Made by a program: the position numbers and the translations under genes. Positions 1-8,815 of a stretch of DNA of 16,519 nt are shown piece after piece. Under the pieces are notes generated by a model. The model saw only the letters and a list, made by a program, of their open reading frames with translations. It was not told the origin of the DNA and did no database searches. Each line of letters opens with the position of its first letter. Position 1 is the stretch's first letter. Origin of the DNA: an uncultured Streptomyces sp. (GTDB lineage Bacteria; Actinomycetota; Actinomycetes; Streptomycetales; Streptomycetaceae); NCBI GenBank assembly GCA_946480485.1, contig CAMLJW010000064.1:1-16519 (forward strand), read 5' to 3'.

Positions 1-1839
<1,839 letters not shown>

Positions 1840-1861
1840 AGCCGCCGCCCGCGATCGGCCG

Positions 1862-1912
1862 CTACGTGGAAGGGGCTTGCGTACTGTGCGTACGGAAGCC
1901 CCTTCCACGTAG
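1862..1912. terminator. Bidirectional hairpin terminator between convergent relA and DUF349 gene
   Basis: Two 23-nt arms (1862-1884 and 1890-1912) are complementary at 22 of 23 positions around a 5-nt loop (1885-1889). The hairpin starts 22 nt after the relA stop and ends 11 nt before the last codon of the minus-strand DUF349 gene. This position and symmetry suit a terminator used from both sides. There is no T tract on either side, which is common for Streptomyces hairpin terminators. Confidence 0.85.
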
Positions 1913-1923
1913 ACGGGGGAAAC

Positions 1924-3153
1924 TCAGCCGCCGAACTCGTGCAGACCCTTCAGCGCCTGGTCCAGCAGCGCCTGACGGCCATCGAGCTCCTTCTGGAGCT
2001 TGTCCGCCCTGGCGGTGTTGCCCGCGGCGCGCGCGGCCTGGATCTGGCCCTGGAGCTTGTCCACGGCGGCCTGCAGCTGACCGGTCAGACCCTCGGCACG
2101 CGCGCGTGCCTCCGGATTCGTCCGGCGCCACTCGGCTTCCTCGGACTCCTGGATGGCCCGCTCGACCGTGTGCATCCGGCCCTCAACCTTAGGGCGGGCG
2201 TCGCGCGGCACATGCCCGATGGCCTCCCAGCGCTCGTTGACGGAGCGGAAGGCAGCGCGCGCCGCCTTCAGATCCGTCACCGGAAGGAGCTTCTCGGCCT
2301 CCTGGGCCAGCTCCTCCTTGAGCTTGAGGTTCTCGGCCTGCTCCGCGTCCCGCTCTGCGAAGACGGAACTGCGGGCGGCGAAGAACACGTCCTGGGCGCC
2401 GCGGAAGCGGTTCCACAAATCGTCCTCGTGCTCGCGCTGGGCGCGGCCCGCGGCCTTCCACTCCGCCATCAGCTCGCGGTAGCGCGCTGCCGTCGGACCC
2501 CAGTTGGCCGAGCCGGACAGCGCCTCGGCCTCCGCGACCAGCTTCTCCTTGGTCTTGCGGGCCTCCTCGCGCTGCGCGTCCAGCGCGGCGAAGTGCCCCT
2601 TGCGGCGCTTGGAGAACGCCGAGCGGGCATGCGAGAAGCGGTGCCACAGCTCGTCGTCGGACTTGCGGTCCAGCCGGGGCAGGCCCTTCCACGTGTCCAC
2701 CAGGGCACGCAGCCGGTCACCGGCCGCCCGCCACTGGTCGGACTGCGCCAGCTGCTCCGCCTCGGCGACCAGCTCCTCCTTGGCGTGCCGCGCCTGGTCC
2801 GACTGTTTCGCCCTTTGAACCCTGCGCTCTTCGCGGCGTGCCTCGACGGTCTTTACCAGCTTGTCCAGCCGGGTCCGCAGAGCGTCGAGGTCGCCGACCA
2901 CGTGGTGCGCGTCGACCTGCTCCCGGATGTGGTCGATGGCTGCCTGGGCATCCTTCGCCGACAGGTCGGTCGTCTTCACTCGTCGCTCGAGGAGGCCGAT
3001 CTCCACGACCAGGCCCTCGTACTTGCGCTCGAAGTAGGCCAGTGCCTCGTCGGGAGAGCCGGCCTGCCAGGAACCGACGACCTCCTCGCCGTCGACCGTA
3101 CGCACGTACACGGTCCCCGTCTCATCGACGCGGCCCCACGGGTCGCTGCTCAC
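1924..3153 (-). CDS. DUF349 domain-containing protein
   Basis: A cytoplasmic, highly charged, mostly helical protein of 409 residues with no membrane segment or signal peptide. A short N-terminal beta-like stretch (DPWGRVDETGTVYVRT) precedes coiled-coil regions and about three tandem DUF349 repeats. Each repeat has W..L...W and D.LW.RF type signatures, for example DDELWHRFSHARSAF and DDLWNRFRGAQDVFF. The C-terminal 60 residues form another coiled coil. DUF349 proteins have no generally agreed biochemical role, so none is assigned. The GTG start at 3153 is chosen because a perfect GGAGGAGG lies 4 nt upstream (3158-3165). The frame stays open to 3258, but the added 35 residues look like translated leader. 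It lies 135 nt downstream of the cyclophilin gene on the same strand and may be co-transcribed with it or use its own promoter. Confidence 0.92.
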   Translation of the reverse strand: MSSDPWGRVDETGTVYVRTVDGEEVVGSWQAGSPDEALAYFERKYEGLVVEIGLLERRVKTTDLSAKDAQAAIDHIREQVDAHHVVGDLDALRTRLDKLVKTVEARREERRVQRAKQSDQARHAKEELVAEAEQLAQSDQWRAAGDRLRALVDTWKGLPRLDRKSDDELWHRFSHARSAFSKRRKGHFAALDAQREEARKTKEKLVAEAEALSGSANWGPTAARYRELMAEWKAAGRAQREHEDDLWNRFRGAQDVFFAARSSVFAERDAEQAENLKLKEELAQEAEKLLPVTDLKAARAAFRSVNERWEAIGHVPRDARPKVEGRMHTVERAIQESEEAEWRRTNPEARARAEGLTGQLQAAVDKLQGQIQAARAAGNTARADKLQKELDGRQALLDQALKGLHEFGG

Positions 3154-3157
3154 AGCG

Positions 3158-3165
3158 CCTCCTCC
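3158..3165 (-). promoter_or_regulatory. Strong ribosome binding site fixing the DUF349 start
   Basis: On the minus strand this reads GGAGGAGG, almost fully complementary to the 16S rRNA tail, 4 nt before GTG at 3153. It rules out the longer reading that would start at 3258. Confidence 0.85.
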
Positions 3166-3169
3166 ACAT

Positions 3170-3204
3170 GATGCCTGCGTAGGGGTGCTGTACCCCCGGG
3201 CATC
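3170..3204 (-). promoter_or_regulatory. Stem-loop in the DUF349 leader
   Basis: Nested inverted repeats pair 3170-3175 with 3199-3204 (GATGCC/GGCATC) and 3182-3185 with 3193-3196 (GGGG/CCCC). The hairpin sits 5 nt upstream of the Shine-Dalgarno sequence of the minus-strand gene. It could affect translation, or act as a weak terminator for the cyclophilin transcript. Its function is inferred from position only. Confidence 0.4.
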
Positions 3205-3225
3205 GTCCACAGTTTCGTCACGGCC

Positions 3226-3255
3226 AACATAGGCGACCGGCGTCGCGGCTGTCCG
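3226..3255 (-). promoter_or_regulatory. Candidate promoter for the DUF349 gene
   Basis: On the minus strand, CGGACA (3250-3255) and TATGTT (3226-3231) are separated by 18 nt. The -10 fits TANNNT and the -35 keeps GACA. It would give a leader of about 65 nt containing the 3170-3204 stem-loop. This is a pattern match only. Confidence 0.3.
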
Positions 3256-3288
3256 CATACCGCGCGACCGAAATTTCCCACTCGACGA

Positions 3289-4137
3289 TCAGGATTTCGC
3301 CACCGTCGCCTTGTTGATCACGACCGTCGCATTCGGCGCGGTGTTGCTGGTCGCCGGGTCGGCGGGCTGGGCGCCGGCGGCTGAGATCTTCTTCAGGACC
3401 TTCATGCCCGCTTTGGAGAGCGTTCCGAACGGTGTGTAGTCGGGCGGCAGCTGACTGTCCTGGTACACGAGGAAGAACTGGCTGCCACCGGTGTTGCGGC
3501 CCTCCTTCGCCTGCCCGTTGTACTGGTTGGCCATGGCCACCGTGCCCGCCGGATACACGTTCCGCTTCAGACGCGTGTCCTTCAGGTTCTCGTCCGGAAT
3601 GGTGTAGCCCGGCCCGCCCGTGCCGTCGCCCTTCGGATCGCCGCACTGGAGGACGTAGATGCCTCCGGTGGTGAGCCGGTGGCACTTGGTGTGGTCCAGG
3701 TAGCCCTTGTTCACCAGGAAGTTGAACGAGTTCACCGTGTGCGGTGCCTTCGAGGCCGGCATCTCGATGTCCATGGTGCCGCAGGTCGTCTGCAGTTTCA
3801 TCGTGTACTCCGCCGACCTGTCAATGGTGATCGGCGGCTCCTTCTTGTAGCTGAGCGGCTTCACCCTGCCCTCGGCGGGCTTGTCGCAGGGATCCTGCGC
3901 CTTGCTGGTCGGGTCGGCGCTCGCAGTCGCCTCCGCGCCCGCGTTGGTCTGGTCGTCGTCGTTCTTGAAGACCCCGGCCGTGTACGACACCAGGCTGCCG
4001 GCGAGGATCACGCCGAGGACCGACGCGATCACGGCATTGCGCATACGTGTCTTGCGCCGCGCGGCCGTACGCCGCTGCTGCTGCCGCAAGAACTTCTCCC
4101 GGGCGAGCTGACGCCGCCTCTGTTCCTGGCTGACCAC
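3289..4137 (-). CDS. Membrane-anchored cyclophilin-type peptidyl-prolyl cis-trans isomerase
   Basis: It catalyses cis-trans isomerisation of proline peptide bonds, probably in proteins outside the membrane. The 282-residue protein has a very basic cytoplasmic N-terminus (residues 1-33), one membrane anchor (about 34-56), a low-complexity Ala/Thr/Asp linker (about 60-85) and a cyclophilin domain (about 112-280). Family motifs are present: His153-Arg154 at the FHR site, Gln164 in LQCGDP (usually QGGDP), GTGGPGY (172-178) and GSQFF (218-222). The catalytic Arg and Gln are therefore kept. The human CypA FHR phenylalanine is replaced by Cys. The GTG start at 4137 is preceded by AGGAGAG (4144-4150) with a 6-nt gap. 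It is divergent from the MBL hydrolase gene and upstream of the DUF349 gene on the same strand. A role in folding exported proteins is inferred from topology. Confidence 0.93.
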   Translation of the reverse strand: MVSQEQRRRQLAREKFLRQQQRRTAARRKTRMRNAVIASVLGVILAGSLVSYTAGVFKNDDDQTNAGAEATASADPTSKAQDPCDKPAEGRVKPLSYKKEPPITIDRSAEYTMKLQTTCGTMDIEMPASKAPHTVNSFNFLVNKGYLDHTKCHRLTTGGIYVLQCGDPKGDGTGGPGYTIPDENLKDTRLKRNVYPAGTVAMANQYNGQAKEGRNTGGSQFFLVYQDSQLPPDYTPFGTLSKAGMKVLKKISAAGAQPADPATSNTAPNATVVINKATVAKS

Positions 4138-4239
4138 CGGGTTCTCTCCTCATGCGTCTCGTACGTCAGGTGGGACGCGTGCGTCTTGTGAGCCGACCGC
4201 CTGCGTGTGCCCAGTACCGTATATGGGTTCGCTGTGGTT

Positions 4240-4258
4240 CCGGCAGCGCCGGTAGGCT
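4240..4258 (+). promoter_or_regulatory. Candidate promoter -10 for the MBL hydrolase-hisS unit, with adjoining inverted repeat
   Basis: TAGGCT (4253-4258) matches the Streptomyces TAGRRT-like -10 well, about 46 nt before the GTG at 4305. No good -35 is visible. Directly upstream is a perfect inverted repeat, CCGGC-AGC-GCCGG (4240-4252), which would lie in the promoter spacer and could be an operator or chance in GC-rich DNA. The rest of the divergent gap (4138-4304) must also hold the promoter of the minus-strand cyclophilin gene. I see only a weak TATACGGT-like stretch for it near 4216-4225. Confidence 0.4.
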
Positions 4259-4304
4259 CTCATCCACAGTCACTCACCCTCGTACGACATACCGAAGGAC
4301 GATC

Positions 4305-5027
4305 GTGCTCATTGCCGGGTTCCCCGCCGGGGCCTGGGGCACCAACTGTTACCTGGTCGCCCCCGCCGCAGGCGAGGAGTGCGTGATCATCGACCCGGGC
4401 CATCAGGCCGCCCAGGGAGTCGAGGACGCGCTTCGGAAGCATCGGCTCAAACCCGTCGCGGTCATCCTCACCCACGGCCACATCGACCATGTGGCCTCGG
4501 TCGTCCCGGTGTGCGGCGCGCACGACGTGCCGGCCTGGATCCACCCCGCGGACCGGTACATGATGAGCGACCCGGAGAAGGCGCTCGGCCGCTCCATCGG
4601 GATGCCGCTGATGGGCGAGCTGACCGTCGGGGAACCGGACGATGTCAACGAGCTGACCGACGGCGCGAAGCTGGAGCTGGCCGGTCTGGAGCTTTCCGTC
4701 GCGCACGCGCCCGGCCATACCAAGGGGTCGGTGACCTTCCGGATGCCCGAGAGCGCGGACATTCCGTCCGTGTTCTTCTCCGGGGACCTGCTCTTCGCCG
4801 GCTCCGTCGGACGCACCGATCTGCCCGGCGGTGACACGGCCGAGATGCTCGACTCGCTGGCCCGGGTGTGCCTGCCGCTCGACGACTCGACCGTGGTGCT
4901 GTCCGGCCACGGCAACCAGACGACCATCGGCCGGGAGCGCGCCACCAACCCGTATCTGCGGAAGGTGGCGGCCGTCCGTCAAGGACACAGCGCCAACGAG
5001 AGCTCCGCCCCGCGACGAGGAATGTGA
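4305..5027 (+). CDS. MBL-fold metallo-hydrolase (glyoxalase II-like)
   Basis: A 240-residue cytoplasmic metallo-beta-lactamase-fold hydrolase. The metal-binding set is complete: THGHIDH (His57, His59, Asp61, His62), His138 in HAPGHTKGS, Asp161 in FSGDLLF and His202 in LSGHGNQT. The sequence most resembles small single-domain glyoxalase II-like proteins (YcbL type), which hydrolyse thioesters such as S-lactoylglutathione. Actinomycetes use mycothiol instead of glutathione, so the true substrate is uncertain. The GTG at 4305 is chosen because AAGGA lies just upstream (4295-4299) and family homology begins with [13 protein letters not shown]. The frame is open back to 4152, but that stretch overlaps the promoter region. 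The stop is 10 nt before hisS, so the two are probably one transcript. Confidence 0.92.
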   Translation: MLIAGFPAGAWGTNCYLVAPAAGEECVIIDPGHQAAQGVEDALRKHRLKPVAVILTHGHIDHVASVVPVCGAHDVPAWIHPADRYMMSDPEKALGRSIGMPLMGELTVGEPDDVNELTDGAKLELAGLELSVAHAPGHTKGSVTFRMPESADIPSVFFSGDLLFAGSVGRTDLPGGDTAEMLDSLARVCLPLDDSTVVLSGHGNQTTIGRERATNPYLRKVAAVRQGHSANESSAPRRGM

Positions 5028-5037
5028 CGAGACTTTT

Positions 5038-6300
5038 GTGAGCACCTTCAAGGCCCCCAAGGGCACGTACGACCTGATCCCGCCGGACAGCGCGAAGTAC
5101 CTCGCCGTGCGCGAGGCGATCGCCGTGCCGCTGCGGAACTCCGGCTACGGCTACATCGAGACGCCCGGGTTCGAGAGCGTCGAGCTCTTCGCGCGCGGGG
5201 TCGGTGAGTCCACGGACATCGTGACCAAAGAGATGTACGCCTTCGAGACCAAGGGCGGCGACCGGCTGGCACTGCGCCCCGAAGGTACCGCCTCCGTGCT
5301 GCGTGCCGCGCTGGAGGCCAACCTCCACAAGACGGGCAACCTCCCCGTCAAGCTGTGGTATTCGGGCTCGTACTACCGCTACGAGCGCCCCCAGAAGGGC
5401 CGTTACCGCCACTTCTCCCAGGTCGGCGCGGAGGCGATCGGGGCCGAGGACCCGGCGCTGGACGCCGAGTTGATCATCCTGGCGGACCAGGCGTACCGCT
5501 CGCTGGGCCTGCGCAACTTCCGAATCCTGCTCAACTCGCTGGGCGACAAGGAGTGCCGTCCGGTGTACCGGGCAGCGCTGCGGGACTTCCTGCGCGGGCT
5601 GGACTTGGACGAGGACACACTGCGCCGCGCCGAGATCAACCCCCTTCGCGTGCTCGACGACAAGCGCGACGAGGTGCAGAAGCAGCTCGTGGGGGCGCCG
5701 CTGCTGCGCGACTATCTGTGCGACGCGTGCAAGGCGTACCACGAGGAGGTGCGTGAGCTGATCACGGCCGCGGGGGTCTCCTTCGAGGACGATCCGAAGC
5801 TGGTGCGCGGTCTGGACTACTACACGCGCACGACGTTCGAGTTCGTCCACGACGGTCTGGGCTCGCAGTCCGCGGTCGGGGGCGGCGGCCGCTACGACGG
5901 TCTGTCGGAGATGATCGGTGGCCCCGTGCTGCCGTCCGTCGGCTGGGCGCTCGGCGTCGACCGTACGGTCCTCGCCCTGGAGGCGGAGGGCGTCGAGCTC
6001 CACCTGCCCGCGTCCACCAGCGTGTTCGCGGTGCCGCTCGGTGAGGAGGCCCGGCGGGTGCTCTTCGGGGTGGTCACCGATCTGCGCAGGGTGGGGGTCG
6101 CGGCGGACTTCTCGTACGGTGGGAAGGGACTCAAGGGCGCGATGAAGAACGCCAACCGGAGCGGGGCGCGGTACGCGATCGTCGCGGGCGAGCGCGACCT
6201 CTCCGAGGGCGTCGTCCAACTCAAGGACATGGAGTCCGGGGAGCAGGCGGCCGTCGGGGTGAACGAGATCGTGGCCGAACTGGAGGCGCGGCTGGTCTGA
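5038..6300 (+). CDS. hisS: Histidyl-tRNA synthetase
   Basis: A class II aminoacyl-tRNA synthetase that charges tRNA-His in the cytoplasm. The 420-residue length is normal for bacterial HisRS. Visible parts are the N-terminal KGTYDLIPP; class II motif 2 (about residues 108-134, [17 protein letters not shown]); the HisRS-specific HisA motif [11 protein letters not shown] (257-267); HisB GGGRYDGL (282-289); motif 3 around VGWALGVDR (301-309); and a C-terminal anticodon-binding domain (about 325-420). The GTG start at 5038 gives the expected N-terminus. The best Shine-Dalgarno candidate (GAGGAA, 5017-5022) lies about 15 nt away, inside the end of the upstream gene, so coupling to the MBL hydrolase gene is likely. 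The 10-nt gap leaves no room for a T-box or separate promoter. Confidence 0.97.
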   Translation: MSTFKAPKGTYDLIPPDSAKYLAVREAIAVPLRNSGYGYIETPGFESVELFARGVGESTDIVTKEMYAFETKGGDRLALRPEGTASVLRAALEANLHKTGNLPVKLWYSGSYYRYERPQKGRYRHFSQVGAEAIGAEDPALDAELIILADQAYRSLGLRNFRILLNSLGDKECRPVYRAALRDFLRGLDLDEDTLRRAEINPLRVLDDKRDEVQKQLVGAPLLRDYLCDACKAYHEEVRELITAAGVSFEDDPKLVRGLDYYTRTTFEFVHDGLGSQSAVGGGGRYDGLSEMIGGPVLPSVGWALGVDRTVLALEAEGVELHLPASTSVFAVPLGEEARRVLFGVVTDLRRVGVAADFSYGGKGLKGAMKNANRSGARYAIVAGERDLSEGVVQLKDMESGEQAAVGVNEIVAELEARLV

Positions 6301-6422
6301 GCCTGAGACTGAGGCCCGGCTTCTCGCGGCGGGGCGAGGGGCGATGCCCATCGAACGGTGGATAAACGCGCGCGTGCGGCACAATGGCCGTGTTCGCCCA
6401 CTCGAGCTACGGAAACGGCGTG
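6301..6422 (+). other. hisS-VKOR intergenic region
   Basis: A 122-nt gap. It holds one small hairpin (CTCGC 6323-6327 with GCGAG 6334-6338) that could be a weak terminator, and a CACAAT hexamer (6380-6385) that could be a -10 for the next gene. If that -10 is real, transcription begins near 6392, and the in-frame ATG at 6384 cannot be the VKOR start. Confidence 0.35.
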
Positions 6423-7061
6423 ATGAGCAAGACGACAGTCAGGGAAGGCGTCTCCGTCGACCAGGCACGTGCCGCTGTGCCACGAGCGGTGGGCGGCAGT
6501 CGTGCGTTCGCCCTCCTGCTGGTGATCACGGGTGCGGCCGGGCTGCTGGCCGCCTGGGTCATCACGCTCGACAAGTTCAAGCTGCTGGAGGACCCGAACT
6601 TCACGCCGGGCTGCAGTCTGAACCCGGTGGTGTCCTGCGGCAACATCATGAAGAGCGACCAGGCCTCGGTCTTCGGGTTCCCCAACCCCATGCTGGGTCT
6701 CGTCGCCTACGGCATCGTGATCTGCGTCGGCATCAGCCTGCTCGGCCGGGCGGCCTTCCCCCGCTGGTTCTGGCTGACCTTCAACGCGGGCACGCTCTTC
6801 GGAGTCGGCTTCTGCACCTGGCTCATGTACCAGTCGCTGTACAACATCAACTCGCTCTGCCTGTGGTGCTGCCTCGCCTGGACCGTGACGATCATCATGT
6901 TCTGGTCCGTGACCTCGTTCAACGTCCGTCACGGGTTCCTGCCCGCGCCGGGCCGGCTGAAGGGTTTCCTCGACGAGTTCACCTGGGTGTTGCCCGTGCT
7001 GCACATCGGGATCATCGGCATGCTGATCCTGACCCGCTGGTGGGACTTCTGGATCAGCTGA
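6423..7061 (+). CDS. Vitamin K epoxide reductase (VKOR) family membrane protein
   Basis: An integral membrane thiol oxidoreductase. Bacterial VKORs re-oxidise a DsbA-like periplasmic partner and pass electrons to menaquinone, so they drive disulfide formation outside the cell. The 212-residue protein has about five membrane segments (about 27-48, 89-108, 115-138, 148-163, 187-204). Family residues are present: the loop cysteines Cys64 and Cys72, the quinone-site CXXC Cys146-Leu-Trp-Cys149, and FGFPN after the conserved serine (Ser82). No fused thioredoxin domain and no DsbA-like gene are nearby. Start choice: ATG 6423 (or the adjoining GTG 6420) is preferred over ATG 6384. Both starts have poor Shine-Dalgarno sequences, but the 6384 version overlaps a possible -10. 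The rarA gene follows after 45 nt. Confidence 0.93.
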   Translation: MSKTTVREGVSVDQARAAVPRAVGGSRAFALLLVITGAAGLLAAWVITLDKFKLLEDPNFTPGCSLNPVVSCGNIMKSDQASVFGFPNPMLGLVAYGIVICVGISLLGRAAFPRWFWLTFNAGTLFGVGFCTWLMYQSLYNINSLCLWCCLAWTVTIIMFWSVTSFNVRHGFLPAPGRLKGFLDEFTWVLPVLHIGIIGMLILTRWWDFWIS

Positions 7062-7093
7062 CCGCTGCGCGGAGCGTTGTCAGTGGCGTGACA

Positions 7094-7109
7094 TAGGGTT
7101 TTGTGCGTG
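7094..7109 (+). promoter_or_regulatory. Candidate rarA promoter -10 with leaderless GTG start
   Basis: TAGGGT (7094-7099) matches the Streptomyces -10 consensus TAGRRT and ends 7 nt before GTG at 7107. That is the usual distance to the transcription start. No Shine-Dalgarno sequence precedes the GTG. A leaderless mRNA is the simplest reading. No good -35 sits at 17-18 nt. Confidence 0.5.
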
Positions 7110-8477
7110 GAGCCCGACCTGTTCACCGCCGCAGCAGAAGAACGCCAGGAGAAGGACCCGTCCAGCAGCCCCCTGGCCGTACGGATGCGCCCGCGCACCC
7201 TGGACGAAGTCGTGGGCCAGCAGCACCTGCTGAAGCCCGGCTCGCCCCTGCGCCGGCTCGTCGGCGAAGGCGATCGAGCCGGCGGCGGGCGCAGCCCGGC
7301 CGGACCCTCCTCCGTGATCCTCTGGGGCCCGCCCGGCACCGGCAAGACGACCCTGGCGTACGTCGTCTCCAAGGCCACCGACCAACGCTTCGTGGAGCTC
7401 TCCGCGATCACCGCCGGCGTCAAGGAGGTCCGCACGGTCATCGACGGTGCCCGCCGCGCCACCGGAGGCTTCGGCAAGGAGACCGTCCTCTTCCTGGACG
7501 AGATCCACCGCTTCAGCAAGGCCCAGCAGGACTCCCTGCTGCCGGCCGTCGAGAACCGCTGGGTGACACTGATCGCCGCGACCACCGAGAACCCGTACTT
7601 CTCGGTGATCTCCCCGCTCCTCTCCCGCTCCCTGCTCCTTACCCTCGAACCCCTCACCGACGACGACCTGCGCGGCCTCGTCAAGCGGGCGCTGTCCGAC
7701 GAGCGCGGCCTCAAGGGTGCCGTCGCGCTCCCCGAGGACACCGAGGAGCACCTGCTGCGGATCGCCGGCGGTGACGCCCGCCGTGCCCTGACCGCCCTGG
7801 AGGCCGCGGCCGGCTCCGCGCTCGACAAGGGAGAGACGGAAGTGACCCTCCAGACCCTGGAGGAGACCGTCGACCGCGCCGCCGTGAAGTACGACCGTGA
7901 CGGCGACCAGCACTACGACGTGGCGAGCGCGCTGATCAAGTCGATCCGCGGCTCGGACGTGGACGCCGCGCTGCACTACCTGGCCCGGATGATCGAGGCC
8001 GGCGAGGACCCCCGCTTCATCGCCCGCCGCCTGATGATCTCCGCCAGCGAGGACATCGGCCTCGCCGACCCGAACGCGCTGCCCATGGCCGTCGCCGCAG
8101 CCCAGGCGGTCGCGATGATCGGCTTCCCGGAGGCCGCGCTCACCCTCAGCCACGCCACCATCGCCCTCGCCCTCGCGCCCAAGTCCAACGCCGCGACGAT
8201 GGCGATCGGCGCAGCCATGGAGGACGTACGAAAAGGCCACGCGGGCCCCGTGCCGCCGCACCTGCGTGACGGGCACTACAAGGGCGCGGCCAAGCTCGGA
8301 CACGCGCAGGGGTACGTGTATCCGCACGACCTGCCCGAGGGGATCGCCGCCCAGCGGTACGCCCCGGACGCGCTCGAGGACCGTGAGTACTACATGCCCA
8401 CCCGGCACGGCGCCGAGGCACGCTACGCTGACGCGGTGGAGTGGACCAGGAAGCACCTCGGTCGAGGGCGCCCCTGA
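7107..8477 (+). CDS. rarA: Replication-associated recombination protein A (AAA+ ATPase, MgsA/RarA/WRNIP1 family)
   Basis: A cytoplasmic AAA+ ATPase acting on stalled replication forks and single-strand/double-strand DNA junctions. It is related to clamp-loader subunits. The 456-residue length is usual. Visible are Walker A GPPGTGKT (74-81), Walker B LFLDE (128-132), sensor 1 ATTEN (158-162), arginine finger Arg174 in LSRSL, sensor 2 in GGDARRAL, and the C-terminal tetramerisation region with [10 protein letters not shown] and [10 protein letters not shown] family insertion after the Val-Gly-Glu segment (residues 52-68) is Gly/Ser-rich. The GTG start at 7107 gives the expected N-terminus (VEPDLF). 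The TTG at 7101 is in frame but lies within the promoter/transcription-start region. The gene stands between VKOR and rpsD and probably has its own promoter. Confidence 0.96.
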   Translation: MEPDLFTAAAEERQEKDPSSSPLAVRMRPRTLDEVVGQQHLLKPGSPLRRLVGEGDRAGGGRSPAGPSSVILWGPPGTGKTTLAYVVSKATDQRFVELSAITAGVKEVRTVIDGARRATGGFGKETVLFLDEIHRFSKAQQDSLLPAVENRWVTLIAATTENPYFSVISPLLSRSLLLTLEPLTDDDLRGLVKRALSDERGLKGAVALPEDTEEHLLRIAGGDARRALTALEAAAGSALDKGETEVTLQTLEETVDRAAVKYDRDGDQHYDVASALIKSIRGSDVDAALHYLARMIEAGEDPRFIARRLMISASEDIGLADPNALPMAVAAAQAVAMIGFPEAALTLSHATIALALAPKSNAATMAIGAAMEDVRKGHAGPVPPHLRDGHYKGAAKLGHAQGYVYPHDLPEGIAAQRYAPDALEDREYYMPTRHGAEARYADAVEWTRKHLGRGRP

Positions 8478-8485
8478 CCACCCTG

Positions 8486-8491
8486 TAGGAT
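8486..8491 (+). promoter_or_regulatory. Candidate rpsD promoter -10
   Basis: TAGGAT, a full match to the Streptomyces TAGRRT -10, lies 8 nt past the rarA stop. Transcription would start near 8498 and give an rpsD leader of about 318 nt. The -35 region (TCGAGG at 8462-8467, spacing 18) is a poor match and lies inside the end of rarA. Confidence 0.5.
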
Positions 8492-8815
8492 GATTCGAAG
8501 CGCTGAGTCCCGTGCCCGGCCCCGGCCGGCACCACCAGAACGGGACATCCAGCCGGAGCCTCCGCCGAAAGGCAGGGGGAACCAGGAGCGTCGCGCACCG
8601 TCGAACGGTGTCGCGGGCAGCCCACCACCACCCGGTCCCGGAGTAGTCGGTGGGCCACTCGCGTGCTGCACGTATGTGCCCAGACCCAGGGAGCGGCTGC
8701 CCGCCCCGTCCACGCGGACTTCCGTACGGACGAGCGGGTTTCCCAGGCTGCGGATGCGACCTCCCCTAACCCTGGTGAAGCCGTATTCGCATAAGAAACA
8801 CGAGGTGTTTGGTTC
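8492..8815 (+). promoter_or_regulatory. Long structured 5' leader of rpsD, possible S4 autoregulatory RNA
   Basis: This 338-nt gap between rarA and rpsD has no credible gene but carries several clean stems. They are GTCCCGT 8507-8513 with ACGGGAC 8540-8546 (enclosing a GC-rich inner hairpin); an 8-bp stem capped by a GAAA tetraloop (8559-8566 with 8571-8579, one bulged A); CACCGT 8596-8601 with ACGGTG 8605-8610; and GCCCACC 8620-8626 with GGTGGGC 8649-8655. The palindrome TCCGTACGGA and CCAGG/CCTGG pairs follow. The last part holds the ribosome-site hairpin (8796-8810). Ribosomal protein S4 represses its own operon through mRNA structure in other bacteria; whether this leader does so is inference. 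I do not recognise it as a known riboswitch. Confidence 0.5.
8796..8810 (+). promoter_or_regulatory. Hairpin containing the rpsD Shine-Dalgarno sequence
   Basis: AAACAC (8796-8801) and GTGTTT (8805-8810) are perfect inverted repeats around a 3-nt loop, GAG. The Shine-Dalgarno GAGGTG (8802-8807) fills the loop and the first half of the 3' arm, 8 nt before ATG at 8816. Folding would partly hide the ribosome site. Confidence 0.55.

Noticed and set aside
3154..3258. N-terminal extension of the DUF349 protein to 3258
   Set aside because: A consensus ribosome site lies directly before GTG 3153, and the extra 35 residues overlap a stem-loop and probable promoter.
4152..4304. N-terminal extension of the MBL hydrolase to 4152
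   Set aside because: It would overlap the divergent promoter region and the ribosome site of the cyclophilin gene, and family similarity starts only after 4305.
5017..5040. A T-box or attenuator controlling hisS
   Set aside because: Only 10 nt separate hisS from the upstream stop, so no leader RNA can fit.
4645..6384. A 579-residue minus-strand open frame opposite hisS
   Set aside because: hisS on the plus strand has every family motif; the opposite frame has none and follows from G/C third positions.
8540..8790. A c-di-AMP (ydaO-type) riboswitch in the rpsD leader, suggested by GGGGGAACC near 8575-8583
   Set aside because: The other conserved blocks (GGGGTGAA and the ACAGCTMACCTCG-like 3' block) are missing, and the downstream gene is not of the usual cell-wall type.
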